Shown: positions 41,180 through 49,475 of the stretch, piece after piece | How positions within the stretch are numbered: the stretch's first letter is position 1 | Layout: the number at the start of each line of letters is the position of its first letter | Source: Tellurirhabdus rosea | Lineage (GTDB): Bacteria; Bacteroidota; Bacteroidia; Cytophagales; Spirosomataceae | Length of the DNA: 64,000 nucleotides | Direction: 5' to 3' | NCBI RefSeq assembly: GCF_026278345.1 | Contig: NZ_CP111085.1 | Span: 3,861,501 to 3,925,500, forward strand | Notes under the pieces: generated by a model | Told to the model about the DNA's origin: nothing | Databases searched by the model: none | Seen by the model: the letters and a program-made list of their open reading frames with translations, nothing else | Position numbers and translations under genes: made by a program

Positions 41180-42532
41180 ATGGGGTACGATTACTGGCTC
41201 ATGCTTTTTCTGGGAACCGTCTGGGCGATGCTCCTGCTGAACGTCGTGCAGTGGTGGCTGTACCGGGAACGGGTGTATGGGCTGTATACGGTCTACATGC
41301 TCGTCTGGCTGGGCTACTTTCTGCTGCGGATAGCCGACCTCGATGAGGGCGTTGATACGTTTGTCCGCGTGGCTTTTCCGATGCTGGCCTACGTGGTTTA
41401 TTTTGACCTCACCACGGACTTCCTGAATCTGCGCGTCCGGAACCAGCGGCTGCTGCGCATTTTCAGGCGTACCCAGGGCGCCATGCTGGCCTACACGGTG
41501 TTTGAAGCCATCTATTGCATCTGGATTCCCGGCCAGCTCAAACCGGCGCACGAACTGGTGCACACCCTGGCGCGGACGGGGCTGGCTGTGCAGTCGGTCT
41601 ACATCATCGCCCTCGTGTACCGGTGGAAGGACATGGTCAGCCGGTTCTTCATTACCGGCAGTTCGGCGCTGGTGCTGGGCGCACTGTCGGCCATGATTTT
41701 ATCATTTGTCTTGCCAACGCCCTACGCAGAAGCCTTCTGGGCAAAGCCGCTGACCTACATGCAGGTAGGCATCATGCTCGAACTGCTATTCTTCTCGCTT
41801 GGCCTCACGTATCGGCACCGGCGGCAGGAAGTCCGGCAGGCCGTCCGGAAGGCGCTGGTGGAAAAGGAACTGGCCCGCGAACGGGAGCAGCGACAGCGCG
41901 AGCACCTGGAGGCCGAACTCGCCGTCCAGCAGCTCCGGCAGGAGAAAACGGAGGTTCAGATGCGGGCTTTGCAGACGCAGATCAACCCGCATTTTCTGTT
42001 CAACAGCCTCAATACGCTGTCTTCGCTGATTGAGGAAAGTCCGAACCAGGCGAGCGAATTCGTGGACGAGTTATCCAGCGTGTACCGCTACCTGCTCCGC
42101 AGCAACGATACCGAACTGACCTCGCTGGGCGTTGAACTCAGCTTTATTCATTCGTACTTCAACCTGCTCAAAACGCGGCACGGCAACAGCCTGCGGTCGG
42201 AGGTGAGCGTGCCCGCCGAGTTTGAACACACCCTGCTGCCGCCGCTGACCCTTCAGTTGCTGGTCGAAAATGCGGTGAAACACAACATCGCCCTGCCCGA
42301 CCAGCCGCTCCTGATCCGTATCCGCATCGCCGAAGCGGGCAAACTGGTTGTGGAAAATACGTTGCAGCGGAAAATGCTGCGCGTGGAATCGAACGGCGTC
42401 GGGCTGTCGAATATCGCCTCGAAATACAGACTGCTGGGCAGTGCTTTGCCGATGTTCGAAGAGCGCGACGGCTGGTTCCGGGTGACGCTGCCGCTGCTCG
42501 GGGTGAGCAGACCCAGCCCGGTCCTGAAATAA
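41180..42532 (+). CDS. LytS-type histidine kinase 3 with polytopic sensor
   Basis: The 450-residue protein has about seven membrane helices in the first 215 residues, a 7TM-type sensor, then a long coiled coil (RQAVRKALVEKELARERE..., about residues 218-260). The kinase core follows: TQINPHFLFNSLNTLSSLIEES, SSVYRYLLRSNDTELTSLGVELSF, N-box LLVENAVKHNIA and G-box VGLSNIASKYRLLG. It is the most complete of the three and the last before the operon's stop. The response regulator at 43438 lies beyond an oppositely oriented lipoprotein gene. Confidence 0.9.
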   Translation: MGYDYWLMLFLGTVWAMLLLNVVQWWLYRERVYGLYTVYMLVWLGYFLLRIADLDEGVDTFVRVAFPMLAYVVYFDLTTDFLNLRVRNQRLLRIFRRTQGAMLAYTVFEAIYCIWIPGQLKPAHELVHTLARTGLAVQSVYIIALVYRWKDMVSRFFITGSSALVLGALSAMILSFVLPTPYAEAFWAKPLTYMQVGIMLELLFFSLGLTYRHRRQEVRQAVRKALVEKELAREREQRQREHLEAELAVQQLRQEKTEVQMRALQTQINPHFLFNSLNTLSSLIEESPNQASEFVDELSSVYRYLLRSNDTELTSLGVELSFIHSYFNLLKTRHGNSLRSEVSVPAEFEHTLLPPLTLQLLVENAVKHNIALPDQPLLIRIRIAEAGKLVVENTLQRKMLRVESNGVGLSNIASKYRLLGSALPMFEERDGWFRVTLPLLGVSRPSPVLK

Positions 42533-42535
42533 AAA

Positions 42536-42560
42536 CATCGCCGACGGGTCGCCGGCGATG
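42536..42560. terminator. Hairpin between convergent genes
   Basis: CATCGCCG (42536-42543) and CGGCGATG (42553-42560) form an 8-bp stem with a 9-base loop right after the third kinase's stop; five A precede it. It separates the kinase operon from the converging lipoprotein gene. Confidence 0.65.
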
Positions 42561-42597
42561 CAGTAGTTATGGTTGAGAGGAAGATTGATAAATGCGC

Positions 42598-43110
42598 TTA
42601 GATGGCTTTCCAGGACATAACCGCTTTGAAGGACGTGCCGTCTTCGGAAACTTCCACTTCGGCCTTCAGCCCTTTTGACGTAGCTTCCACGACTTTCCAT
42701 TCGGAGATGTCGGTCGGGTCTTCGCCGTCCTTGATGGTCAGGATTTTGGTGCTTTCGTTGTAGGACCAACTGCCCGGGTTGGCGTTGGGGTCGGTGTCGT
42801 CGTCGCACTTCTGGGCGCCGTTGCTGCCGCTCAGTTTGCCGGTCTTCTCGAAGCGAACCGTGTTGTCGAGGTCGCAGGGACGCATGAAGGCCGTCAGGTC
42901 GGGGTCTACTTTGCCGTCGCCGTCGAAGTCCACGGCCGGTTCCATGATGAACGAATCGAGGCGAAGGTTTTTGCCGACAAAAGCGGGCGTTTTGTCGCCG
43001 CCGGGCTGTTCGCCATCGGGCGTAATGTCAGTTTCTTTCTTACAGGAGGCCGTCATCAGGACCAGGCCCAGCAGGGCGGCAGACAGCGAACGGGTTGCGT
43101 AAAATTTCAT
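42598..43110 (-). CDS. Lipocalin-like lipoprotein of unknown function
   Basis: The 170-residue protein has a lipoprotein signal (SAALLGLVLMTASCKKE). The mature part looks like a small beta-barrel with several strands (KNLRLDSFIMEP, TVRFEKTGKL, GSWSYNESTKILTIKDG, EWKVVEATSKGLKAEVEV). DFDGDGKVDPDL resembles a calcium-binding EF-hand/dockerin loop. Two mature cysteines (RPCDLD and QKCDDD) may form a disulfide. It is inserted between the kinase genes and the LytTR regulator but on the other strand. Confidence 0.68.
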   Translation of the reverse strand: MKFYATRSLSAALLGLVLMTASCKKETDITPDGEQPGGDKTPAFVGKNLRLDSFIMEPAVDFDGDGKVDPDLTAFMRPCDLDNTVRFEKTGKLSGSNGAQKCDDDTDPNANPGSWSYNESTKILTIKDGEDPTDISEWKVVEATSKGLKAEVEVSEDGTSFKAVMSWKAI

Positions 43111-43379
43111 GGTGTTCGTATTTGTTGTTGTTCGTTAAAAAAGAGGAAAGTTGCCAGCGAACTGACGGTACAAAAGTGGCAGACGGGCCGGAAAAAGCCC
43201 ACCAACATTCCCGTCAACTGAAAAAAGCCGTCGCCGAAACGGCAAAAGCGGGTGATAAACTGGGAAATCGGGGGTCGAAAAGGCCGGTCAGCGGACCGTT
43301 GGCCGGAGGGAGGAAAGGGGTATCGTTTGGTGTTTCACAAATGTCATTTCAACGCCCGATTGTGCGGTTTCATCCCGTT

Positions 43380-43387
43380 TACTTTTG
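43380..43387 (+). promoter_or_regulatory. Promoter -7 element (TACTTTTG) of the LytTR regulator
   Basis: TACTTTTG matches TAnnTTTG exactly and lies 50 bases before the ATG at 43438. ATTG about 20 bases upstream may be the -33 element. It gives the regulator its own promoter, separate from the kinases. Confidence 0.55.
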
Positions 43388-43437
43388 GAAAAAGCGACTT
43401 TTTAAGCGAAATTTTGCCCATAAACCGAACCCAGACC

Positions 43438-44235
43438 ATGCAGGTATTTTTGGTAGAGGACGAAGAACTGGCCGTCCGCAAGCTCAGCAAACTGTTGCAG
43501 GAAGTCGCCCCCGACGTTCAGGTTGTCGGCACGGCAGCCAGTGTCCGGGCTTCCGTCGCCTGGCTGGAGTCCAACCCGACGCCGGACCTTATTTTGATGG
43601 ATATCGAACTTGCCGACGGGCAGAGTTTTGAAATCTTCGAACAGACGACCGTCAGTTCTCCGGTCATTTTTACTACTTCGTACGACGAATATGCCCTGAA
43701 GGCGTTCAAAGTCAATAGCATCGATTATCTGCTGAAGCCCATTCGCCGCAACGAGCTGGAGGCCAGTCTGGAGAAATACCAGCGCCTGCACGCCGCCGGT
43801 GTCGACGCCGCGGCCAACGGAGGTGTCCCCGAAATGGCAACGGCCGCCATCGACGCCCTCGTGCAGCAGCTCCGGCAGCAGACCCAGCCGGTGGATTACC
43901 GCCGCCGCTTCCTGGTGAAACACCGGCAGCAGTGGGTGCCCATCGAGGTGAGCGATATTGCCTATTATTTTACGGAAGACGGCGTGAGCCTGTTCAAGAC
44001 GTTCGGAGGGCAGAAGTATTCCCTCGATTACACGCTCGATGACCTGGAGAAGATGCTGGACCCGACGCAGTTTTTCCGCGCCAACCGCCAGTTTATCATC
44101 CACATTCATTCGGTGCAGCAAATCCACACGTATTTCAACAACAAGCTGAAGCTGCAACTCAAGCCCGCCCCCGACGACGAAGTCATCATCAGCCGCGAAA
44201 AAGCGAGCGATTTCAAAAAATGGATGGGAAAATAA
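43438..44235 (+). CDS. LytTR-family response regulator
   Basis: The 265-residue protein has a receiver domain (VFLVEDEELAVRKLSKLL, phospho-acceptor D in LILMDIELADGQS, T in FTTSYDEYALKAF, K in LLKPI) and a C-terminal LytTR DNA-binding domain. The latter runs from about residue 155: RRRFLVKHRQQWVPIEVSDIAYYFTEDGVSLF, LDDLEKMLDPTQFFRANRQFIIHI, and the terminal KLKLQLKPAPDDEVIISREKASDFKKWMG. It binds DNA as part of a LytS/LytT system, probably with the three upstream kinases. The ATG at 43438 is chosen because the upstream frame covers the promoter. Confidence 0.93.
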   Translation: MQVFLVEDEELAVRKLSKLLQEVAPDVQVVGTAASVRASVAWLESNPTPDLILMDIELADGQSFEIFEQTTVSSPVIFTTSYDEYALKAFKVNSIDYLLKPIRRNELEASLEKYQRLHAAGVDAAANGGVPEMATAAIDALVQQLRQQTQPVDYRRRFLVKHRQQWVPIEVSDIAYYFTEDGVSLFKTFGGQKYSLDYTLDDLEKMLDPTQFFRANRQFIIHIHSVQQIHTYFNNKLKLQLKPAPDDEVIISREKASDFKKWMGK

Positions 44236-44240
44236 ATAAG

Positions 44241-44335
44241 TTATGAGTTAAGAATTAAGAGTTATGAGTTGCTCCGCTTAATCAAGTATCCTGCTTTAGC
44301 GGAGCAACTCATAACTCTTAATTCTTAACTCATAA
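44241..44335. repeat. Perfect 38-bp inverted repeat, TTATGAGTTAAG type
   Basis: The left arm (44241-44278) begins TTATGAGTTAAGAATTAAGA and ends GAGTTGCTCCGCT. The right arm (44298-44335) is its exact reverse complement. The loop is 19 bases. The inner GCTCCGCT/AGCGGAGC forms the core shared with other elements. It lies between the convergent LytTR and TPR genes and ends where the TPR gene's stop begins. Confidence 0.93.
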
Positions 44336-45736
44336 TTACTTTCTGTATTGTTCGATGATCTTGTACAGGGCTTTCTGCTTTTCCAGTTCGGGAAAGAAGT
44401 CGAAAAGCTGGATGTGGCGGTCGTAGTTCAGGGCGAGACCCGCTTCGAGGTTGATGAGCGCCTCGCGGTAATAACCCGCGTGAATGAGGTATACCGCCGA
44501 CCGGTAGTACAGATCCGCCTCGCGGGGCAGTTCGTCGATACCCGTCTGCACGATTTCGTTCGCCCGCACAAAATTGCCCTGATCGAACATCACCAGCGAC
44601 CACTGGAGGTAGATTTCGGCATTGGCCGGTTCGATCTCCACCGCTTTTTCAAACGCCTCGATGCAGGAGATGCTGTTGCCGAGTTTGTACTCGGTTTCGG
44701 CCAGCACCAGCCAGTATTCGGCGTTCTGGTTGTTCAGCCCGATGGCCTTCCGCAGGAATGGGATGGCCTCGTGCCACTTGCCCATTTCGCTCAGACACGA
44801 ACCGATGCCGTAATAGCCTTCATCCCACATGTTGTCGAGGCGGATGGCATCGCGGTATTTGTTCATGGCCTCTGCGAAGCGGGACTGCTTTTCGAGGCTG
44901 GCGCCCAGATAACAGTACGTTTCGGGCGTGGCTTCTTCGTGTTTCAGCGTACTGCGATACGCCTCTTCCGCCTTGTCGAACTGCGCCAGATTCATGTACG
45001 TATTGCCCAGATTGAAGTAAGCCGAGGCAAAATCATCCTTGATGAGCGTGGCGTAATCGTAGGCATTGGCGGCTTCCTGAAACCGGTTCAGCTTGCTGTA
45101 GGCAATGCCGATGTTGTACCAGGCGTTGTGCGAGAACGGGTCGCGGTCGATCAGCTGCTGGTAGTATTCCAGGCTGTTTTCCAGTTCACCCAGCAAATCC
45201 AGACAAAAAGCGAGCTCATAGAGCGCGTTTTCGTTGTTTATGTTGTGATCGATCGACTGTTTATAATTCTCAATGGCCTTGTCGTACTTGCCCCAGTTCT
45301 GGTAACTCTGCCCAATCTGGAAATAAATATCGTCCTTCTCGTCAGCCGTTTCCAGCATCTCTTCCAGCACCTGCACCGACTGTTCGTAATTGCCCGACAG
45401 GTTCAGCACCGTACCGGTCATGTACTGCACATCGGGGTCTTTTGGATTGAAGAGGGCCGCCCGGTCGAGCAGGGCGAGGGATTCTTCGAAATTTCCGTTA
45501 TTGGCCAGCAACTGGGCCTTATCCAGCATCAGTTCCAGGGAATACGGGAAGTTTTCAAGACCGGCTTCCGCAGCTTTCATGGCTTTGTCCAGGTCGCCCT
45601 GTTCCATGTAGTGCTCCACCATTTGTTCGTATATGTCCAGATCAAAGAACTGAACTTCGGTGCCGGCCAGCATTCGTTCGAATCGCTGGAGTGACTCCTT
45701 TATGTCGCTTTCTCTTTCCTCAAACTCTTGCTCCAT
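44336..45736 (-). CDS. Tetratricopeptide-repeat protein
   Basis: The 466-residue protein is built almost entirely of TPR units (about eleven, 34 residues each), for example DIYFQIGQSYQNWGKYDKAIENYKQS, NAWYNIGIAYSKLNRFQEAANAYDYA, SAYFNLGNTYMNLAQFDKAEEAYRST and EGYYGIGSCLSEMGKWHEAIPFLRKA. There is no signal peptide or membrane anchor. Such proteins form superhelical scaffolds for complex assembly. No partner is evident. The ATG at 45736 begins MEQEFEERESDIKES. Confidence 0.85.
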   Translation of the reverse strand: MEQEFEERESDIKESLQRFERMLAGTEVQFFDLDIYEQMVEHYMEQGDLDKAMKAAEAGLENFPYSLELMLDKAQLLANNGNFEESLALLDRAALFNPKDPDVQYMTGTVLNLSGNYEQSVQVLEEMLETADEKDDIYFQIGQSYQNWGKYDKAIENYKQSIDHNINNENALYELAFCLDLLGELENSLEYYQQLIDRDPFSHNAWYNIGIAYSKLNRFQEAANAYDYATLIKDDFASAYFNLGNTYMNLAQFDKAEEAYRSTLKHEEATPETYCYLGASLEKQSRFAEAMNKYRDAIRLDNMWDEGYYGIGSCLSEMGKWHEAIPFLRKAIGLNNQNAEYWLVLAETEYKLGNSISCIEAFEKAVEIEPANAEIYLQWSLVMFDQGNFVRANEIVQTGIDELPREADLYYRSAVYLIHAGYYREALINLEAGLALNYDRHIQLFDFFPELEKQKALYKIIEQYRK

Positions 45737-45853
45737 GTCCTAAACTAACACAGGGTTACGTATCGCGATCCTACGCATCAGGCGGACAAAACGTCCGTCA
45801 ATGCATTAGAAATTTACGACTATTCTTGGTAAACACAAACGGAGCCGAAAAAA

Positions 45854-46852
45854 TTACCCGGCCGTAAAATAAGCCCCGACCCGCCGGATTGTCTCCTCGA
45901 TGGGCCGGAATTCGAATCCCAGATCGCGGCGGATTTTATCGTTTTCGTACCGGTACGCGTGCGTGGCGGAGCGGGCCGTTTCGCGGGTGATGAGCGGTGT
46001 CCGGCCCGTCAGCCGCGACCGGATGGCCTCCAGCCGCCACAGCACGTTTGCCAGGGCCGGCGCTACCCGAATGTGCGGGCGGCGCTTGCCGAGGGCGTCG
46101 GCCATGGCGTGGAGCAGGTCCCTGTAAGGCAGGGTGGCGGCGTTGAGGATGTACCGCTCGGCAGAAAGGTCGCTCTCCATCAGGCGGTAAACCGCCTCGG
46201 CTACGTCCCGGACGTCTACGACATTGCTCATGCCTTCGGTATAAAACGGCTTCTGGTCCCAGACGTACTTAAACAGCTGGCTGCTGCTGCGGCTCCAGTC
46301 CCCTTCGCCCAGCACGACGGACGGATTCACGATCACGGCGTTCAGCCCTTCGGCCACGCCGCGCCAGACTTCGAGTTCCGCGCGGTATTTGGTCTGGGCG
46401 TAAGCCGAGTTGTTGGGCGAGTCTTCCCACTTCTGGTTTTCGGTGATGACGACCGGCTCGCGGCTGTGCACCCGCTTGGGATCGGGCCGACCCAGGGCCG
46501 CCACGGAGCTGACAAATCCGAGCTTGCGGGCCCCGATTTCGAGGCAAACGTTCACGATGTTCGCGGTGCCTTCGACGTTGATTTTCTCCATGCGCGCCCG
46601 GTCGCGGGGCACAAACGAAACGATGGCCGCGGCGTGAATGACGTCCATCCCCGGTTGAATGGCTTCTTCCAGCGACGGAATATCCAGAATATCGCCTTCG
46701 AGCCACTGCACCCGGTCGTTCACGTCGCGGAGAAGGGACAGATCGCTGCCGGCGCGCCGCAGCGCCGAAACCGGATGCCCGGCCTGCAGATACCGCCGGA
46801 CGAGGTGGCTGCCGATCAGACCGGTGGCGCCGGTGATAAGAACACTATGCAT
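45854..46852 (-). CDS. NAD(P)-dependent epimerase/dehydratase (extended SDR)
   Basis: The 332-residue protein begins MHSVLITGATGLIGSHLVRRYLQ (Rossmann GxxGxxG). It has the catalytic YAQTK pair (Y-x-x-x-K), HAAAIVSFVPRDR, FVSSVAALG, IVNPSVVLGEGDW, and a substrate-binding C-terminal part (residues 200-330). This group acts on nucleotide-diphosphate sugars or other small polar ketones; the substrate cannot be told. The start at 46852 is chosen over 46861 because MHSVLITG begins the nucleotide fold. It ends 117 bp before the TPR gene. Confidence 0.86.
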   Translation of the reverse strand: MHSVLITGATGLIGSHLVRRYLQAGHPVSALRRAGSDLSLLRDVNDRVQWLEGDILDIPSLEEAIQPGMDVIHAAAIVSFVPRDRARMEKINVEGTANIVNVCLEIGARKLGFVSSVAALGRPDPKRVHSREPVVITENQKWEDSPNNSAYAQTKYRAELEVWRGVAEGLNAVIVNPSVVLGEGDWSRSSSQLFKYVWDQKPFYTEGMSNVVDVRDVAEAVYRLMESDLSAERYILNAATLPYRDLLHAMADALGKRRPHIRVAPALANVLWRLEAIRSRLTGRTPLITRETARSATHAYRYENDKIRRDLGFEFRPIEETIRRVGAYFTAG

Positions 46853-46853
46853 T

Positions 46854-47168
46854 TTATACAATCAAAGGCCACAGATGATAGGCAACGAGCAGAAAAAGGT
46901 ACAGGATGAATGAACCCAGAAAATAGCGCTCGGCCCGCATGCCTCTCTTGTAGCGTGTCAGTAGCTGTTGTACAGCCTGTGAATCAGAAAACAGGTGGTT
47001 TGGTTGTGTAGACCAGGAGTCGTTCTTTTGAGCCCAAAAAAATTTCCATTCAGCCTCAAGCCCAAACCGAATGGCATCGATTCTGTAATTCAGATAAGCC
47101 TGGTTAAGTCGTAGCCCGTAAATAGCCAGGATGAAAAGCCAGAATGCCAGCGCCGAGGGGGTTGTCAT
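46854..47168 (-). CDS. Small membrane protein with two helices
   Basis: The 104-residue protein has a first helix (ALAFWLFILAIYGLRL), a loop of about 55 residues with many charged and aromatic groups, and a second helix (YFLGSFILYLFLLVAYHLW). No known domain is recognised. Its stop lies one base from the epimerase start at 46852, so the two genes could be co-expressed. No signal peptide or cysteine is visible. Confidence 0.6.
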   Translation of the reverse strand: MTTPSALAFWLFILAIYGLRLNQAYLNYRIDAIRFGLEAEWKFFWAQKNDSWSTQPNHLFSDSQAVQQLLTRYKRGMRAERYFLGSFILYLFLLVAYHLWPLIV

Positions 47169-47265
47169 TGCCTTGATAGACTATGGTTACACGACGTAAA
47201 CATAACAACGTTCCGACCTGATTTGCTAATTTCGCGCAAGAATCCGGTGGAGGGACGGGCGTGAG

Positions 47266-47304
47266 AACACCTCATACCCCATACCGCATACCTCATACCT
47301 ACAA
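47266..47304. repeat. Short direct repeats (TCATACC/CATACC) before metG
   Basis: CATACC or a close variant occurs four times in 39 bases (CTCATACCCCATACCGCATACC then TCATACC). It is one arm only; no matching arm is visible on the other side of metG's start. The DNA lies inside the longer reading frame upstream of the preferred metG start. Confidence 0.6.
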
Positions 47305-47308
47305 AAGC

Positions 47309-49375
47309 ATGTCGTTAGAAAACCCCCAACGCTATACCGTCACGGCGGCGCTCATCTACGCCAACGGCCCCATTCATATCGGGCATTTGGCCGGATGCTA
47401 CCTCCCGGCGGACGTTTACGTGCGCTACCTCCGGGCCACCGGCAAGGACGTGGCCTTTATCAGCGGTACCGACGAACACGGCGTCCCGATTACGATCAAG
47501 GCCAAAAAGGAAGGTGTGACGCCGCAGGAAGTCGTCGATAAATACTACACGCAGATCAAAAAGTCGTTCGAAGACTTTGGCATCTCGTTCGATATCTACT
47601 CCCGCACGTCGAAGCCCAAACACCACGAAGTCTCGCAGCAGATTTTTAAAAAACTGTACGACGACGGCAATTTCGTGGAAGAAATTTCCGAACAGTATTT
47701 TGACGAAACGGCCGGACAATTCCTCGCCGACCGTTACATCGTGGGCGTTTGCCCGGTCTGCGGCAACGAAAACGCCTACGGCGACCAGTGCGAGCGCTGC
47801 GGCTCCACCCTCAGTCCGACCGAACTGAAAGAGCCTCTGCGCTCGATGCTGTCCGGCGCCAAACCCGTGCTGAAACCGACCAAAAACTGGTACCTGCCCC
47901 TCGACCGGATGCAGCCGGGTATTCAGCAGTTTATCGACGGCCACCCCGAATGGAAAACCAACGTGGCCGGCCAGTGCCGCTCGTGGCTGCAGGAAGGGCT
48001 GCGCCCCCGCGCCATGACCCGTGACCTAGAATGGGGCGTGAAAGTGCCGCTGCCCGATACCGAAGGCAAAGTGCTGTACGTCTGGTTCGACGCGCCGATC
48101 GGCTACATCACTTTTACCCAGGAATGGGCCGAGGAGCAGGGCCGCGACTGGGAACTGTACTGGAAAGACCGCGATACCAAACTGGTGCACTTTATCGGAA
48201 AGGATAACATCGTCTTCCACTGCATCATCTTCCCGGCGATGCTCATGGCCGAAGGAACCTACATTCTGCCCGACAACGTCCCGGCCAACGAATTTATGAA
48301 CCTCGAAGGCGACAAGATTTCGACCTCGCGGAACTGGGCCGTCTGGCTGCACGAATACCTCGAAGAAATGCCTGGCAAGGAAGACGTGCTGCGTTATGTG
48401 CTGGCGGCCAACGCGCCCGAAACCAAGGACAGCGAGTTTACGTGGAAGGATTTTCAGGGCCGCAACAACAGCGAACTTGTCGGGGTGTTTGGCAACTTCG
48501 TCAACCGGGCGATGGTGCTGACCCAGAAGTTCTGTGGCGGCCACGTCCCGACCTGTACCGACCTGACCGATGTGGACAGGCAGGTGCTCGACGAACTGGC
48601 GCTCTTCCCCGAACGCATCGGCGGCGCCATCGAAAACTACCGTTTCCGCGAGGCGCTGGGCCACCTGATGGACCTGGCCCGTCTGGGCAACAAGTACCTG
48701 GCCGAAACGGAGCCGTGGAAGGTGGTGAAAACGGACGAAAACCGCGCCCACACCATCCTCAACATTGCCCTGCAGATCACGACCAACCTCGCTATTGTCT
48801 GCGAACCGTTCCTGCCGTTCACGGCGGCGAAGATGCGCGACATGCTCAATTTCGACGCCATCGGCCTCAACGAAACGGGCTGGATCAACGCCGGCCGGCC
48901 GGATATTCTGGCGACGGGCCACCAGCTCGGCGAACCGGCACTGCTGTTCGAAAAGCTGGAAGATGAGGTGATCAACAAACAGATTCAGAAATTACACGAC
49001 GCTAAGAAAATGAACGAACTGGCCACCAAAGCCGTGCCGGAAGCTAAACCGGAAATTACGTACGACGATTTTGCCAAAATGGACATCCGCATCGGCACCA
49101 TCCTCGAAGCCGAGCGCGTGCCGAAAAGCGATAAACTTCTCAAACTAAAAGTGGACGACGGCCACGGCCAGCGCCAGATTCTGAGCGGCATCGCCAAGCA
49201 CTTCGCGCCCGAAGACCTGATCGGCAAGCAGGTGACGTTCCTGGCCAACCTCGCCCCGCGCAAGATGATGGGCCTCGAATCGCAGGGCATGATCCTGATG
49301 GCCGAAGACCGCGACGGAAGCCTCGCCCTCCTGCCGCCGCACAAGCCGGTCTGGAACGGGGGGACGGTTTCGTAA
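47309..49375 (+). CDS. metG: Methionyl-tRNA synthetase
   Basis: The 688-residue enzyme has the HIGH motif (PIHIGHLAG), the KMSKS-equivalent KISTS ([10 protein letters not shown]), the zinc knuckle [19 protein letters not shown] (four cysteines), and the C-terminal tRNA-binding domain ([25 protein letters not shown]). It charges initiator and elongator tRNA with methionine. The ATG at 47309 ([11 protein letters not shown]) is chosen because the 16 preceding residues are encoded by repeat DNA. An inverted repeat begins on its stop codon. Confidence 0.95.
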   Translation: MSLENPQRYTVTAALIYANGPIHIGHLAGCYLPADVYVRYLRATGKDVAFISGTDEHGVPITIKAKKEGVTPQEVVDKYYTQIKKSFEDFGISFDIYSRTSKPKHHEVSQQIFKKLYDDGNFVEEISEQYFDETAGQFLADRYIVGVCPVCGNENAYGDQCERCGSTLSPTELKEPLRSMLSGAKPVLKPTKNWYLPLDRMQPGIQQFIDGHPEWKTNVAGQCRSWLQEGLRPRAMTRDLEWGVKVPLPDTEGKVLYVWFDAPIGYITFTQEWAEEQGRDWELYWKDRDTKLVHFIGKDNIVFHCIIFPAMLMAEGTYILPDNVPANEFMNLEGDKISTSRNWAVWLHEYLEEMPGKEDVLRYVLAANAPETKDSEFTWKDFQGRNNSELVGVFGNFVNRAMVLTQKFCGGHVPTCTDLTDVDRQVLDELALFPERIGGAIENYRFREALGHLMDLARLGNKYLAETEPWKVVKTDENRAHTILNIALQITTNLAIVCEPFLPFTAAKMRDMLNFDAIGLNETGWINAGRPDILATGHQLGEPALLFEKLEDEVINKQIQKLHDAKKMNELATKAVPEAKPEITYDDFAKMDIRIGTILEAERVPKSDKLLKLKVDDGHGQRQILSGIAKHFAPEDLIGKQVTFLANLAPRKMMGLESQGMILMAEDRDGSLALLPPHKPVWNGGTVS

Positions 49376-49475
49376 TGATTGAATTTTGAATGATAGAATG
49401 ACAGAATAGCTTCGCTGGTTTTTTAGATCTGCGGAGCTTATTCAATCATTCTATCATTCAAAATTCAATCATTCC
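49374..49475. repeat. Word-array inverted repeat, TGAATTTTGAATGA type
   Basis: The left arm (49374-49416) is AATGATTGAATTTTGAATGA then TAGAATGACAGAATAGCTTCGCT. The right arm (49432-49475) begins CGGAGCTTATTCAATCATTC and ends CAAAATTCAATCATTCC. About 40 positions pair with few mismatches. It overlaps the stop codons of both metG and the fucosidase and carries the GCTTCGC/GCGGAGC core. Confidence 0.85.
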
